Source of the DNA: an uncultured Clostridia bacterium
Lineage (GTDB): Bacteria > Bacillota > Clostridia > UBA1381
Length of the DNA: 35,394 nucleotides
Assembly (NCBI GenBank): GCA_947626135.1
Contig: CANQQZ010000021.1
Coordinates: forward strand, 1 to 35,394
Reading direction: 5' to 3'
The first letter of the stretch is position 1; each line of letters begins with the position of its first letter. Of the stretch, positions 1 to 9,500 are shown piece by piece. The notes under the pieces are model-generated. The model was not told the origin of the DNA. It made no database searches and saw only the letters and a program-made list of their open reading frames with translations. Made by a program: the position numbers and the translations under genes.

Positions 1-2
1 GG

Positions 3-2081
3 GCGGGCGGTATTGTGGGAGACAACCACAGCGGAAGCAGCATTAAAAACTGTTATTACTCAGGCACGGTAGCCGGCGACGATGTAGGCGGCATTGCGGG
101 TAACAACTACGGCAGCAGCATTGAAAATTGCTATAACATAGGCACGGTGAGCAAAAGCGACAGCTATGTAGGCGGCATTACGGGATTGAACAACAGCAGC
201 GGCAGCGTTTCAAACTGCTACTACCTCAACACCTGCGGCGGGGAAGGTGCCGGCACGTCAAAAACAGAAGAGGAATTTAATTCCGGCGAGGTGGCGTGGC
301 TTTTGCAAAACGGCCAGGACGAGCAGGTGTGGGGACAACAGCTCGGTGAGGGCGGGGACAACTACCCCGTGTTTACGAGTGACGAAAATAAAAAGGTTCT
401 GAAGGTCACGTTTGCAACACAGGATAACGAAAATTATGACATTCAGTACACAAACCTAAACGGAACGGTGACGTTGCCGGAAAATCCCACAAAAGAAAAT
501 TATACGTTCAAAAAGTGGGTCAAGACGCAGGCGCCTGTCGGCGAAGAGTTTAAAGCGGAAACCCAAGTCACCGAGGATATGACGGTGTACGCTGTGGGTT
601 CTATTACATTCGGCTCCGTCGGAGAATGCCATCTCGCCAACGATCTTGGAATTTTTAATTCTTACGGATACGACGCGCCGATCACGGCGAATCTGGACGA
701 TTGTATGAAGAAAGCGTTCGAAATTCCCGAGGATTCCGAGGGGAGTTTCACGTATGAAATAAGCGACCAAAGCGGCTTAGGCGACACGGTAGCGACCATA
801 GAAAGCGGAAATACGCTGACGATACCCACGGGACTTAAAACGGGCGAGTATACGATCACGATTACGGCGACAGAGAACGAGCCGCAGTATTCGCTTATGA
901 GCCTTGACAGCGATAGTGATTTGACGCTTAATGTTAAATTTAGGATTTCGAAACTGCTGGAGGAAACGCCGGAGCTCTCGATCGATTATGTAAACGAAAC
1001 GCTGACCGGCTTTGAAAGTGATGCGAGCTATACGATAACGGCAGGCGGGGAATATGTTTACCTTGAGGACGGCGTACTTAAAGTGACAAACCATCTTGGC
1101 AAGTATATAAGGGTTTTGAAAAATCCTAGAGATGAAAACTACACTACCAGCTCCTCGTGGAGCATGACTTTACCCACGCGTCCGGCTGCACCGAGCGATC
1201 TTAGCGGCGTAGCTCCCACGACCCATGACGGCAATGGTAAGATCACCGGCACAGATACGACAATGGTGTACCGCGAAAAGACGGACGGCGATACAGAAGA
1301 ATGGCAGGACTGCACAGATGGAGAAATCGAGGTTGCGCCGAATAAAATATACGAGGTACGCAAGAAGGCGGTAGCTGAAAGCGCGTTCGCGTCGGAGATA
1401 AAAGAGGTCAATGTACCGGCGTTTACACCGACAACGATTACCGGTGAGGTAACAATCGACGGCAGCGCGATATTCGGTCAGCAGCTTACGGCGGTTACAA
1501 CGGAGGTTGTGCCGAGCAGCATTAACTTTACATATAAATGGCAGAGGTCGAGTGATGGCGGTTACACCGATATTAGCGGCGCGACCGAAAAGACATATAC
1601 GATAACAACAGAGGATATAGGCAAAACAATTCAGGTTGTCATAACGGCAAATGATTTGGATTACACCGGCTCGCTTACGTCCACGCCGACAAGCACAGTC
1701 GAAAGGGCGACAATCAGCGGCGTGTCGGTAGCGGCAAATTCGGATATTAAGCCATACACCGGCGAAGCGCAGACGCTTGTGACGGTGAGCGGCAACGAAG
1801 TGACCGACACTATTGAATACAAGGTAGAAAAGAAGGGCGCCGGTGAAGAGTATGAAGATGCCGGCACAGAGAACAAGGCGACAGACGCGGGTACATATAA
1901 GGTAACCGTAACCGTTAAGCGCGAGGGGCATAATGATTATACTTCTACGCCAACCGAGGTTACAATCGAAAAGGCTGATTCGACCGTTGTTGCGCCTACG
2001 GCAAAGGATAATCTCACATATACCGGCGTGGCGTTAGAGCTTCTTGAAAATAAAGGCTCGGCGACCGGCGGCGAATTGTAG
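3..2081 (+). CDS. Giant SLH surface protein, upstream part (5' end outside window, ends at in-frame TAG)
   Basis: The frame is open from the left edge, so the true start and signal peptide lie upstream. The first 75 codons or so are GLUG-type repeats (pattern GGIxG...SxxNCYxxGTV), a stalk module of bacterial surface proteins. An InlB B-repeat/Flg_new-like stretch follows (about residues 129-193 counted from position 15, with PxxENYTFxxW), then Ig-like and MBG-like beta modules. The reading frame ends at TAG 2079-2081, but the same frame stays open through 2082-6365 and continues the same module (see next entry). I read both parts as one gene broken by a nonsense codon, or as a sequencing error. 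The parental protein would be extracellular and SLH-anchored. No enzyme domain is visible, so adhesion or a structural role is inference. Confidence 0.8.
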   Translation, partial: AGGIVGDNHSGSSIKNCYYSGTVAGDDVGGIAGNNYGSSIENCYNIGTVSKSDSYVGGITGLNNSSGSVSNCYYLNTCGGEGAGTSKTEEEFNSGEVAWLLQNGQDEQVWGQQLGEGGDNYPVFTSDENKKVLKVTFATQDNENYDIQYTNLNGTVTLPENPTKENYTFKKWVKTQAPVGEEFKAETQVTEDMTVYAVGSITFGSVGECHLANDLGIFNSYGYDAPITANLDDCMKKAFEIPEDSEGSFTYEISDQSGLGDTVATIESGNTLTIPTGLKTGEYTITITATENEPQYSLMSLDSDSDLTLNVKFRISKLLEETPELSIDYVNETLTGFESDASYTITAGGEYVYLEDGVLKVTNHLGKYIRVLKNPRDENYTTSSSWSMTLPTRPAAPSDLSGVAPTTHDGNGKITGTDTTMVYREKTDGDTEEWQDCTDGEIEVAPNKIYEVRKKAVAESAFASEIKEVNVPAFTPTTITGEVTIDGSAIFGQQLTAVTTEVVPSSINFTYKWQRSSDGGYTDISGATEKTYTITTEDIGKTIQVVITANDLDYTGSLTSTPTSTVERATISGVSVAANSDIKPYTGEAQTLVTVSGNEVTDTIEYKVEKKGAGEEYEDAGTENKATDAGTYKVTVTVKREGHNDYTSTPTEVTIEKADSTVVAPTAKDNLTYTGVALELLENKGSATGGEL

Positions 2082-2985
2082 TACAAGGTTGATGAGGACG
2101 GCGAGTATTCGACAGCCGCGCCGACAGCGACGACCGCGGGAGAGCATACCGTTTACTATAAAGTAGTAGGCGATGCGAATCATAACGACATCGCGGAACA
2201 AAATATAAAGGTCACAATCGCGAAGGCGAAGGAAAAAACTCCGGCGATTACGATAGATTATGAGGCGGAACAGCTTAAGGGCTTTGACGAGGACGGCAAA
2301 TATACGATAGACACGGAAGATGTTACACCGGACGAGGGCGGCATAGTTAACGCGGACGATTATATGGGTCAGACCATAAGCATTGTTAAAAAGTCGCGCG
2401 ATGCGGCAAACTATGACGACAGTGAGCCGCAGTCTTTGATCGTTCCCGCGCGTCCGGGTACGCCGAACGTGGAGGGCGCGGCTCCGGCGACGCATAGCGG
2501 CAAGGGCAAAATAACCGGTCTTTCGGGCGATAAGTCGTATGAGTATTCGACCAATAAAGAAGGCGGTGAATGGATAGCCGTTGGCGCGGGATTGACGGAA
2601 ATTGATGAACTTGAACCGAACACGTATTATGTACGCGAGAAAGCAGGCGAAAACTCGTTTGCAAGCGAGGCGCAAACGGTCACAGTACCGGCGTTCGAGC
2701 CGACAGCGATTACCGGCACGGTGACAATAAGCGGCAGCGCGGTATTCGGCGAAACGCTTACGGCGGTCACAACGGCGGTTGTGCCGAACAGTATTAACTT
2801 TACGTATCAGTGGCAGCGGTCGAATGACAGCGGTTATGAAAATATTTCCGACGCGACCCAAAGTACGTATAAGCTCACAGCCGCCGATATAGGCAAAACG
2901 ATAAAGGTTGTCGTAAAGCCGGATAATGAAGATTACACCGGTTCGATTACGTCCGAGCCGACAGGCGAAGTCCAAAAGGCGACGA
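957..2985 (+). repeat. Duplicated Ig-like super-module, 1272-bp period
   Basis: The segment about 957-1713 recurs at about 2229-2985. The motif ending in FTYxWQRSxDxGY and the AFxPTxITGxVTIxGSA block are exactly 1272 bp (424 codons) apart. The copies are diverged but collinear. The in-frame TAG at 2079 lies in the spacer module between them. Confidence 0.7.
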
Positions 2986-5900
2986 TCACCGGAGTGAGGG
3001 TTCAGAATGTAACGGCGCAGTATGACGAGGCGGATCCGACAAAAGAGTACAGGCTTGCCGCGCCGACGGGAACGCTTGACGGCGATACCGTAAGATATGC
3101 CGCGGGTGATTATGACGCAGAAACCGACACCACCGCAACATGGCTTGAAACCTGCCCGGGCTACAGCGACGAGGGTACAAATCAGACGATCACGGTTAAA
3201 ATAGAGAGAGAAAACTATAACACCCTCTATCTTAAGGCTATCATAAAGATTACAAACGAGCCGCTTATCACAGGCGTTGACGTAACGGCAAAAGACGGTC
3301 TCGTTTACAATGGCAGCGCGCAGGAGCTTGTGACCGTGACGGGAACGAGCGAAGGCGATACAGTTACATATTATGTAAACGGCGACCCGACGGGCAGCAC
3401 GGAAAAGGCGACGGGTACGAACGCCGATGATTATGAGGTTAAGGTGACCGTTGAGAGAGCGGGATATCATACCTTTGAAAAGACGGTCGATGTCACGATC
3501 GCAAAAGCAGCGCCGGTATTCCCGACGGTCACAGCGGTTGACGGCGGAACATATGAGCCCGATAAGAAGCTCAGCAGCGTAGAAGTGCCGACGGTAGAGG
3601 GCGGTACGCTCGCGTGGAGCAACGGCGAAACTGTTCTTACGGCGGGTGAAAACAGCGTACAGGCGGTATTCACTCCCGCAAACAGTGAGAATTACGATCC
3701 CACGACCGTTACCGGCACGGTTACGGTAAACGTTGCAAGGCTGACTATTGCGGCAGGCGACGTGACAGTCACCGGCGACGGAGATATCACGCACGACGGC
3801 GAGCCTCACAGCCTGGCGGTAACGCTCAGCGGCAGCGCGGAAGGCGGTACAATTAAGTATATTGAAGGCGAGTACGATGCCGATACCGATACAGAGCTTG
3901 ACTGGCTTGACGCTTGCCCGACAGTAACAAATGTCGGCGATACCAAGACTATAACAGTAAAGGTAAGCAAGCCAAATTATGACGATTATTATGTGACGAA
4001 AACGATAACAATCACCGATGAGCCGACGGTCAGCGGCATCACCGTTACACCGTACAGCGGTACATATGACGGCGAAGCGCATAACGCGGTAACGGTAGAG
4101 GGCGCGGAGCTGACCGATACGATTAAGTACCGGCTTGGCGATGCCGAAGCGACGGCGTTTATACCGCAGATCACCGACGCGGGTACATACAGCGTGACGA
4201 TTACCGTTGAGCGCGCGGGCTATCACCCGTACACGACCACGGCAGAGGCGGCTATCGCGCAGGCGGATTCGCAGTTCCCGGAGGTTGAGGCGAGAAATGT
4301 TGCATATACGGCAAATATGACGCTCGCTGATGTAAACCTTCCGGACGTGGAAAACGGCGCGCTTTCATGGGCGGACGAGACAATGACGGTAACCGAGGGT
4401 ACGGCGCAGTATGACGCGGTATTTACGCCGGACGATACGACAAATTACAAGAATGCGACAGGTAAAATAACCGTCACGGCGACCGCAGAGGTTGCTCCGA
4501 CCGAGGAACCGACAGCCGAGCCGTCAATCGAGCCGACGGTTGAGCCGACAATCGAACCGTCAATTGAGCCAACTATCGAGCCGACGGTTGAGCCGACAAT
4601 TGAACCGTCAATTGAACCGACAATCGAACCGTCAGCCGAACCGACGGTTGAGCCGACAATTGAACCGTCAATTGAACCGTCAATCGAACCGTCAGCCGAA
4701 CCGACGGTTGAGCCCACACCGACCGCAACACCTACTCCAACGCCTGTTCCGAGATACAACGTAAGCGGAAAGGTGACAAATTCGGACGGCACTGAGGCAA
4801 ACGGCTTAACGCTTAAGTTAAAGCCGGGCGAGAATACGACTGTGACTGATACAAACGGCGGATACACGTTCGAGGATCTGACCCCCGGCAGCTATAATAT
4901 CGTTATCAGCGTCGACGGCAAGGAGGTCACGACGATGATAACCGTTGACGGCGACGGCACTGTTACGGGCGGCGATATAAAGCTTCCGCCGGCGAATGTA
5001 AGCAGTGCGGTCGAGGCAACGGAGGGTACGCACGACACCGATATTAAAGTAGATGAAATCGTTGTCGGCGGACTCGATACGCTGGCGGCAGAAGTCGCGG
5101 ACACGGCTCAAAATGAGCCTGTCGAGGTCAGGATGACAGTCGAGAGCAAGCCCGAAAGCGCGACCGATACAGCACAGCAGGCGATAAAACAGCAGAGTCA
5201 AAACAAGACCGAAAAACTGAATTATATTGATATAGACATCGTTAAAACCGTCGGTACTCAAAGTGCGAATGTAACCGAGACAACGAACCTTATCACAATA
5301 GTTATCCCGTTCGTAACGGGCGGCAAAACCGACATCACCGTTTACCGTTACCATGACGGCGCGGCTGCGGCTATGGAGGAATCGACCGGCACAACCGAGG
5401 GCTATAAGGTCGGCGACGGGGTTATCACGGTATATGCGCGGAAATTCTCGACATACGCGATAGCGTATAACGAGGCGGCGCAGTCGTCCCCAACGCCGAG
5501 CGAATCACCGGCTCCGAGCGAATCACCGGCTCCGAGCGAATCACCGGCTCCGAGCGAATCACCGACGCCGAGCGGATCACCGGCTCCGAGCGTATCACCG
5601 GCTCCGAGCGGATCACCCGAACCGACAGTTACGCCAGGCAGCAATTCGTCCGCGGCGCACAGCGCAGGCGGCGGCAGCAAGCCGAAGGCAACTGTAACGC
5701 CGAAGCCCACGGCGACGCCCGAACCGAGCGCATCAGCCGCACCGACGGCTGAGCCGACAACGGCACCGACGGATAAACCGCAGTCAACGGCAAAGCCGAC
5801 AGATACGGTAAAATCACTGCCGTTTACGGATGTAAATGCGGGCGATTGGTTCTACAATGACGTGAAATATGTGTTCGAAAACGGGTTGATGAACGGCGTA

Positions 5901-6365
5901 AGCGACACGACATTTGAGCCGGACGGCGATATCACGAGAGGCATGTTTGTCACGATCCTCTATCGTATGGACGGCGAGCCGAATGCGGACGCAAGCGCAT
6001 TTACCGACGTTCCGTCCGGCGCATATTACGCGGACGCGGTCGCATGGGCGAACGCGAACGGAATAGTGACCGGCTATTCGGAAACGGAGTTTAAACCGGA
6101 CGGCAACATCACCCGTGAACAGATGGCGGCGATATTGTACCGTTACGCGAGCTGCAAGGGCATCGACACGTCGGTCGGCGAGAATACGAACATTTTAAGC
6201 TATACCGACGCGGACGCAGTAGACGAATACGCCGTTCCCGCGATGCAGTGGGCATGCGGCGCGGGCGTGATGAACGGCACGGGTAACACACTTGAACCCG
6301 ACGCGACCGCCACACGCGCGCAGGCCGCGGCAGTGTTTGAACGGTATTTGAATATAACTAAGTGA
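2364..6365 (+). CDS. Giant SLH surface protein, downstream part (same frame, C-terminal anchor)
   Basis: This continues the frame of the upstream part. The frame is open from 2082, but the first possible start is ATG 2364, which has no ribosome binding site and no signal peptide, so independent translation is doubtful. Order of modules, counted from 2364: Ig/MBG-like repeats to about residue 700, a Glu-Pro-Thr/Ser tetrapeptide linker (about 712-785), a carboxypeptidase-regulatory-like beta domain (about 797-873), a beta-rich domain (about 875-1040), a Ser-Pro-Ala-Pro linker, and three SLH motifs from about residue 1152 to the end (FTDV...WF/YY..AV..A...G, TR..M..ILYR). SLH domains bind pyruvylated secondary cell-wall polymers, so the intact protein would be held at the cell surface. 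A strong terminator follows the stop. If the amber codon is real, most molecules would lack the anchor. Confidence 0.8.
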   Translation: MGQTISIVKKSRDAANYDDSEPQSLIVPARPGTPNVEGAAPATHSGKGKITGLSGDKSYEYSTNKEGGEWIAVGAGLTEIDELEPNTYYVREKAGENSFASEAQTVTVPAFEPTAITGTVTISGSAVFGETLTAVTTAVVPNSINFTYQWQRSNDSGYENISDATQSTYKLTAADIGKTIKVVVKPDNEDYTGSITSEPTGEVQKATITGVRVQNVTAQYDEADPTKEYRLAAPTGTLDGDTVRYAAGDYDAETDTTATWLETCPGYSDEGTNQTITVKIERENYNTLYLKAIIKITNEPLITGVDVTAKDGLVYNGSAQELVTVTGTSEGDTVTYYVNGDPTGSTEKATGTNADDYEVKVTVERAGYHTFEKTVDVTIAKAAPVFPTVTAVDGGTYEPDKKLSSVEVPTVEGGTLAWSNGETVLTAGENSVQAVFTPANSENYDPTTVTGTVTVNVARLTIAAGDVTVTGDGDITHDGEPHSLAVTLSGSAEGGTIKYIEGEYDADTDTELDWLDACPTVTNVGDTKTITVKVSKPNYDDYYVTKTITITDEPTVSGITVTPYSGTYDGEAHNAVTVEGAELTDTIKYRLGDAEATAFIPQITDAGTYSVTITVERAGYHPYTTTAEAAIAQADSQFPEVEARNVAYTANMTLADVNLPDVENGALSWADETMTVTEGTAQYDAVFTPDDTTNYKNATGKITVTATAEVAPTEEPTAEPSIEPTVEPTIEPSIEPTIEPTVEPTIEPSIEPTIEPSAEPTVEPTIEPSIEPSIEPSAEPTVEPTPTATPTPTPVPRYNVSGKVTNSDGTEANGLTLKLKPGENTTVTDTNGGYTFEDLTPGSYNIVISVDGKEVTTMITVDGDGTVTGGDIKLPPANVSSAVEATEGTHDTDIKVDEIVVGGLDTLAAEVADTAQNEPVEVRMTVESKPESATDTAQQAIKQQSQNKTEKLNYIDIDIVKTVGTQSANVTETTNLITIVIPFVTGGKTDITVYRYHDGAAAAMEESTGTTEGYKVGDGVITVYARKFSTYAIAYNEAAQSSPTPSESPAPSESPAPSESPAPSESPTPSGSPAPSVSPAPSGSPEPTVTPGSNSSAAHSAGGGSKPKATVTPKPTATPEPSASAAPTAEPTTAPTDKPQSTAKPTDTVKSLPFTDVNAGDWFYNDVKYVFENGLMNGVSDTTFEPDGDITRGMFVTILYRMDGEPNADASAFTDVPSGAYYADAVAWANANGIVTGYSETEFKPDGNITREQMAAILYRYASCKGIDTSVGENTNILSYTDADAVDEYAVPAMQWACGAGVMNGTGNTLEPDATATRAQAAAVFERYLNITK
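4498..4716 (+). repeat. 12-bp coding repeats, Glu-Pro-Thr/Ser-x linker
   Basis: Roughly seventeen tandem 12-bp units encode (E-P-T/S-V/I/A)n. This is a typical extended, acidic spacer in wall-associated proteins. Such arrays commonly vary in copy number. Confidence 0.8.
5490..5615 (+). repeat. 18-bp coding repeats, Ser-Pro-Ala-Pro-Ser-Glu linker
   Basis: Seven tandem 18-bp units of the type CCGGCTCCGAGCGAATCA, with a few substitutions, encode a Pro/Ser-rich spacer just before the SLH anchor. Confidence 0.85.
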
Positions 6366-6378
6366 AAAATGTATACCG

Positions 6379-6419
6379 AAAAGGCGCTGTCCCCCCCCTT
6401 TATGGGGACAGCGCCTTTT
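6379..6419 (+). terminator. Rho-independent terminator after the SLH gene
   Basis: A perfect 16-bp inverted repeat (6379-6394 with 6404-6419) encloses a short C-rich loop. The A-start and T-end of the stem could let it work in both directions. Confidence 0.85.
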
Positions 6420-6500
6420 ATGCGGTCATTATAATATGAAGCAGCGTTTCGGCTCAAGCGTTGCGATTAAACATAAAATACATATTTTATCGGACAATAA

Positions 6501-6530
6501 AAAAGTATGCCTCATATGAGGCATACTTTT
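6501..6530 (-). terminator. Terminator of the minus-strand DUF6273 protein gene
   Basis: A perfect 30-bp palindrome starts 10 bp past the stop codon of the minus-strand gene. Read on the minus strand it is followed by a T-run (TTTTTTATTG), which fits a rho-independent terminator. Confidence 0.8.
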
Positions 6531-6539
6531 TCCAATATC

Positions 6540-9500
6540 TTATTCACCCATGTCATTACTGTACGGATACACCACCGGCGCAACCTCTGTAAGCGGTTTC
6601 ACGGTGCCTATTTTATCCCATACCATCAGCTTTACGTCGCCTATTTCGGTGTTTTCGGGAATGGTTATCGGCTTCACAAAGTAATCCATGCTGCCGGACA
6701 GCTCAGCCTCGGTCGTATTTACCATGACGAGAGCGCCGTTTGTGTCGTAGAACGCGAGGATAAGATCACAGCTTATCTTTTCTCCGTTCTCGGGTATCTC
6801 TGCCGTCTGCGCCAGTATATACGCCGTCAAATCTCCCTTTACATCCTCCATATATTCTAAGATATTATCCTCCGCATCGGTGAGATACGCGTCGGCGAAG
6901 ATGTTCGTGTCCTCGGGGATTATCGTAACATAACCCTCCAGGTACCATATGTCTGTCAGACTGCCGTCGGAGGTGTTTACATCAATATTGCTTACGGGCA
7001 GGACATAGCCGTCCACTTCAACCTCGGGCTTCGCCCTGAATACTAGCACGCATACCTCCGCGGCTGTGAACTCGTTTACTGTGCCGCGCACCGTCACGCT
7101 TTTTTCATCCGCCGTTACCGATACGTCCGAAACAGGCACATCATCGCCCGCCTCAAATCCTACATACTCAAACTTATCGCTGTCAAAGCTGATTGTGTAA
7201 CGGAAATCGGTTATGGCTCTTTCGGAATAGACATACGCCGGCAGGCGGAACGTCCGCCCCGCTTTACATACCGATTCTCCCGCGTCGAGCAGAACGCGGT
7301 TCGTGTCGCCCGGCTCCTCCTCGGGCGGCGCTACGGTATAGGTGAATGTAACGCCGTCGCTCATTGCATAGCCGCGCTTTGCAGCCATTGCCCGGATAGT
7401 CATGCTTCCGGTTATGACTATTTCGCCCGTGTATTTCTTGTAGTTATCCTCCTCCAGCGAGTCGCCGAGGGTGTAATAGATCTCCGCTCCGGGAGTCGTG
7501 CAGAGCAGCTTTACCGATGTTCCGACCTCGACCTCGCCTGTGACGCTCGCAACAGGAGCTGCTGCCTTTTCAACTGTAACGGATTCGTCCGCGGCATTGC
7601 TGTCGTTCATTCCGGACTTAACGGCTATGGCTTTTATTTCCGCCGACGCAGTAAGCTCGATCGGAGCGGTATATTTTGCCGATTCTGTTGTCGGATTTGT
7701 TCCGTCTGCGGTATAGTAAATATCCGCGCCCTCCGTCGCGCAGGAGATTATCACGCGTTTGCCGCCGTAGAAATCAGCCGTTTCTATAAGCGGCATTTCA
7801 ACCGTTTGTGTCGGAGCCGGTCTTTCAAGTACCGTTACGGTAAATTCTACCGTTTGACCGTTGTATGTCACCGTAACGGTCTGTTCGCCTATATTGTCCG
7901 TCGGGCCGCTTACGGTGCAGTCGCCGTTATTGATGAATGCCGACGTGTTATTGTTATAGAATGCGGTAATTACCATACCTGCTATATCAAGCTTGTCGCC
8001 CTGATAATATGTGAGCTTGTCGGGCTTATGCGTAAGCTCGATACCTGTCAGCGATTTCGCTATTACCGTTATATTAAACGTCGCCGTCTTGCCGGCGTAT
8101 GTGACAGTAACGGTCTTATCGCCGGGCGTTGTTGTGTCGTAGCCGGACAGCGTGTAGCCGTGCGCCTCAAACGTTTCGCCATCACCGCAGTCGGCTGTGA
8201 CTACCAAGCCGGATGCGTCAAGCGGCATTCCCTCAAGAACTGTCGTGTTTGCCGGCTCCTTTGTGATGCTTATACTCTCAATATTTTTAATCGAAACACT
8301 TATCGGCTGCGGTTCGCTGTCGGTATGGTTACCATCGCCTATAACCTTGTACCAAACGGTGTACTCGCCGACCTCTTTGCCTGTCGGGATTTTGGTCGAA
8401 TACTCGCCGTCCTTGCTCGTGCTGTACATAAGCGTACCGTCGTCGGTTTTGCCCGTTACGAGATACTGATCCCTATCCTTAAACACAAGCTCGTTCGCCC
8501 ATACCGACGCTGTCGGAGCCACCTTTTCAATCGTCACTGTAATATTCAGCGTGACAGGCTCGGTTCCGTATGTATCAACGCCTGCGAGCATGTACTGCGG
8601 TTCCTTCTCAACAGCCTCGACCGTGAGCGGATATTCGCCCGCGCCGAGTCCCTTCGGGATAGTAAGCGTGCCGTCCTTTATCGACGCGCCGATAGCGTTT
8701 TCGCTCTTAATAGTATATGTAAACTTGCCCGCCGTATCGGCTCCGTTCTCATACGCCATATACTCCGACAAATCAGCCGTTATACCGCTGTAGCCGTAGG
8801 ACGCGCTTAATTTTATCGAATCCTCGCCGCCGAAGGTGTTGCGGCTTACCGTGTACGGATTTGTTTCCGTTCCGCCGCCCGATTTGAATACTGCCAGCGA
8901 GCTGTCCAGATAGAACGCGGGACGCACTCCGTAAACCCTGTATACGTGCCCTCCGCACTTGTCAACGCTGCCGTCGGTATTGACTGTTCTGAATTCGGCT
9001 ACGTCTTGTGCGTTCGCTGTTCTGAGCCAGTAGTTTGCCCCTCTCGTGTAATATTGTTCACCCAGTATCCCGCTGTTTTCGTAAACCGCGTATAACTGCT
9101 TTACGTCGAGCAGGAACATCTTATCCGTAAACGCCTCGGCGTAAGCGTTGTCGTAATTTGCCGTTACGCCGTCTATATCGGTAACACATTCGAACAGCTC
9201 CGAACCCGTCACATTATCGCTGTTGACATAGGACGCCGGTACGCCGTCCGGAATATCGTAGCTTGCCAGAACGGTTTTTTGCGTTACTTCCTTTACCGCG
9301 CCGAGCTCCTCCGGCTTGAAGTTCGTCAAAAATCCCGCTTCATCTTCGTAACTGTCCGTAAAACCCGGCGGAAATCCGCAGGGCCAGTTCACATATCCGG
9401 CTGCCGCGTCGGAATTGAGCCACGCGCGTATATTGCTGTCGCCCCAGTAGTTTGAGGAGAAATTATTGAGACGGGTGAAATGTGATGAACCGTAGGAAGC

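Noticed and set aside
2079..2081. TAG reassigned as a sense codon in this organism
   Set aside because: Several other genes end in TAG (19986, 24807, 25285, 32387, 34709) at sensible places, so general amber recoding is unlikely.
2034..4226. A 730-codon open frame on the minus strand
   Set aside because: It lies opposite the SLH protein gene, is rich in Arg and Cys, has no ribosome binding site and resembles no protein. It arises from the codon usage of the plus-strand gene.
4492..4764. 90-codon plus-strand frame rich in Arg, Gln and Ser
   Set aside because: It is an alternative frame of the 12-bp Glu-Pro repeat array.
5490..5615. CRISPR-like array
   Set aside because: The 18-bp units are directly tandem without spacers and encode a Pro/Ser linker in frame.
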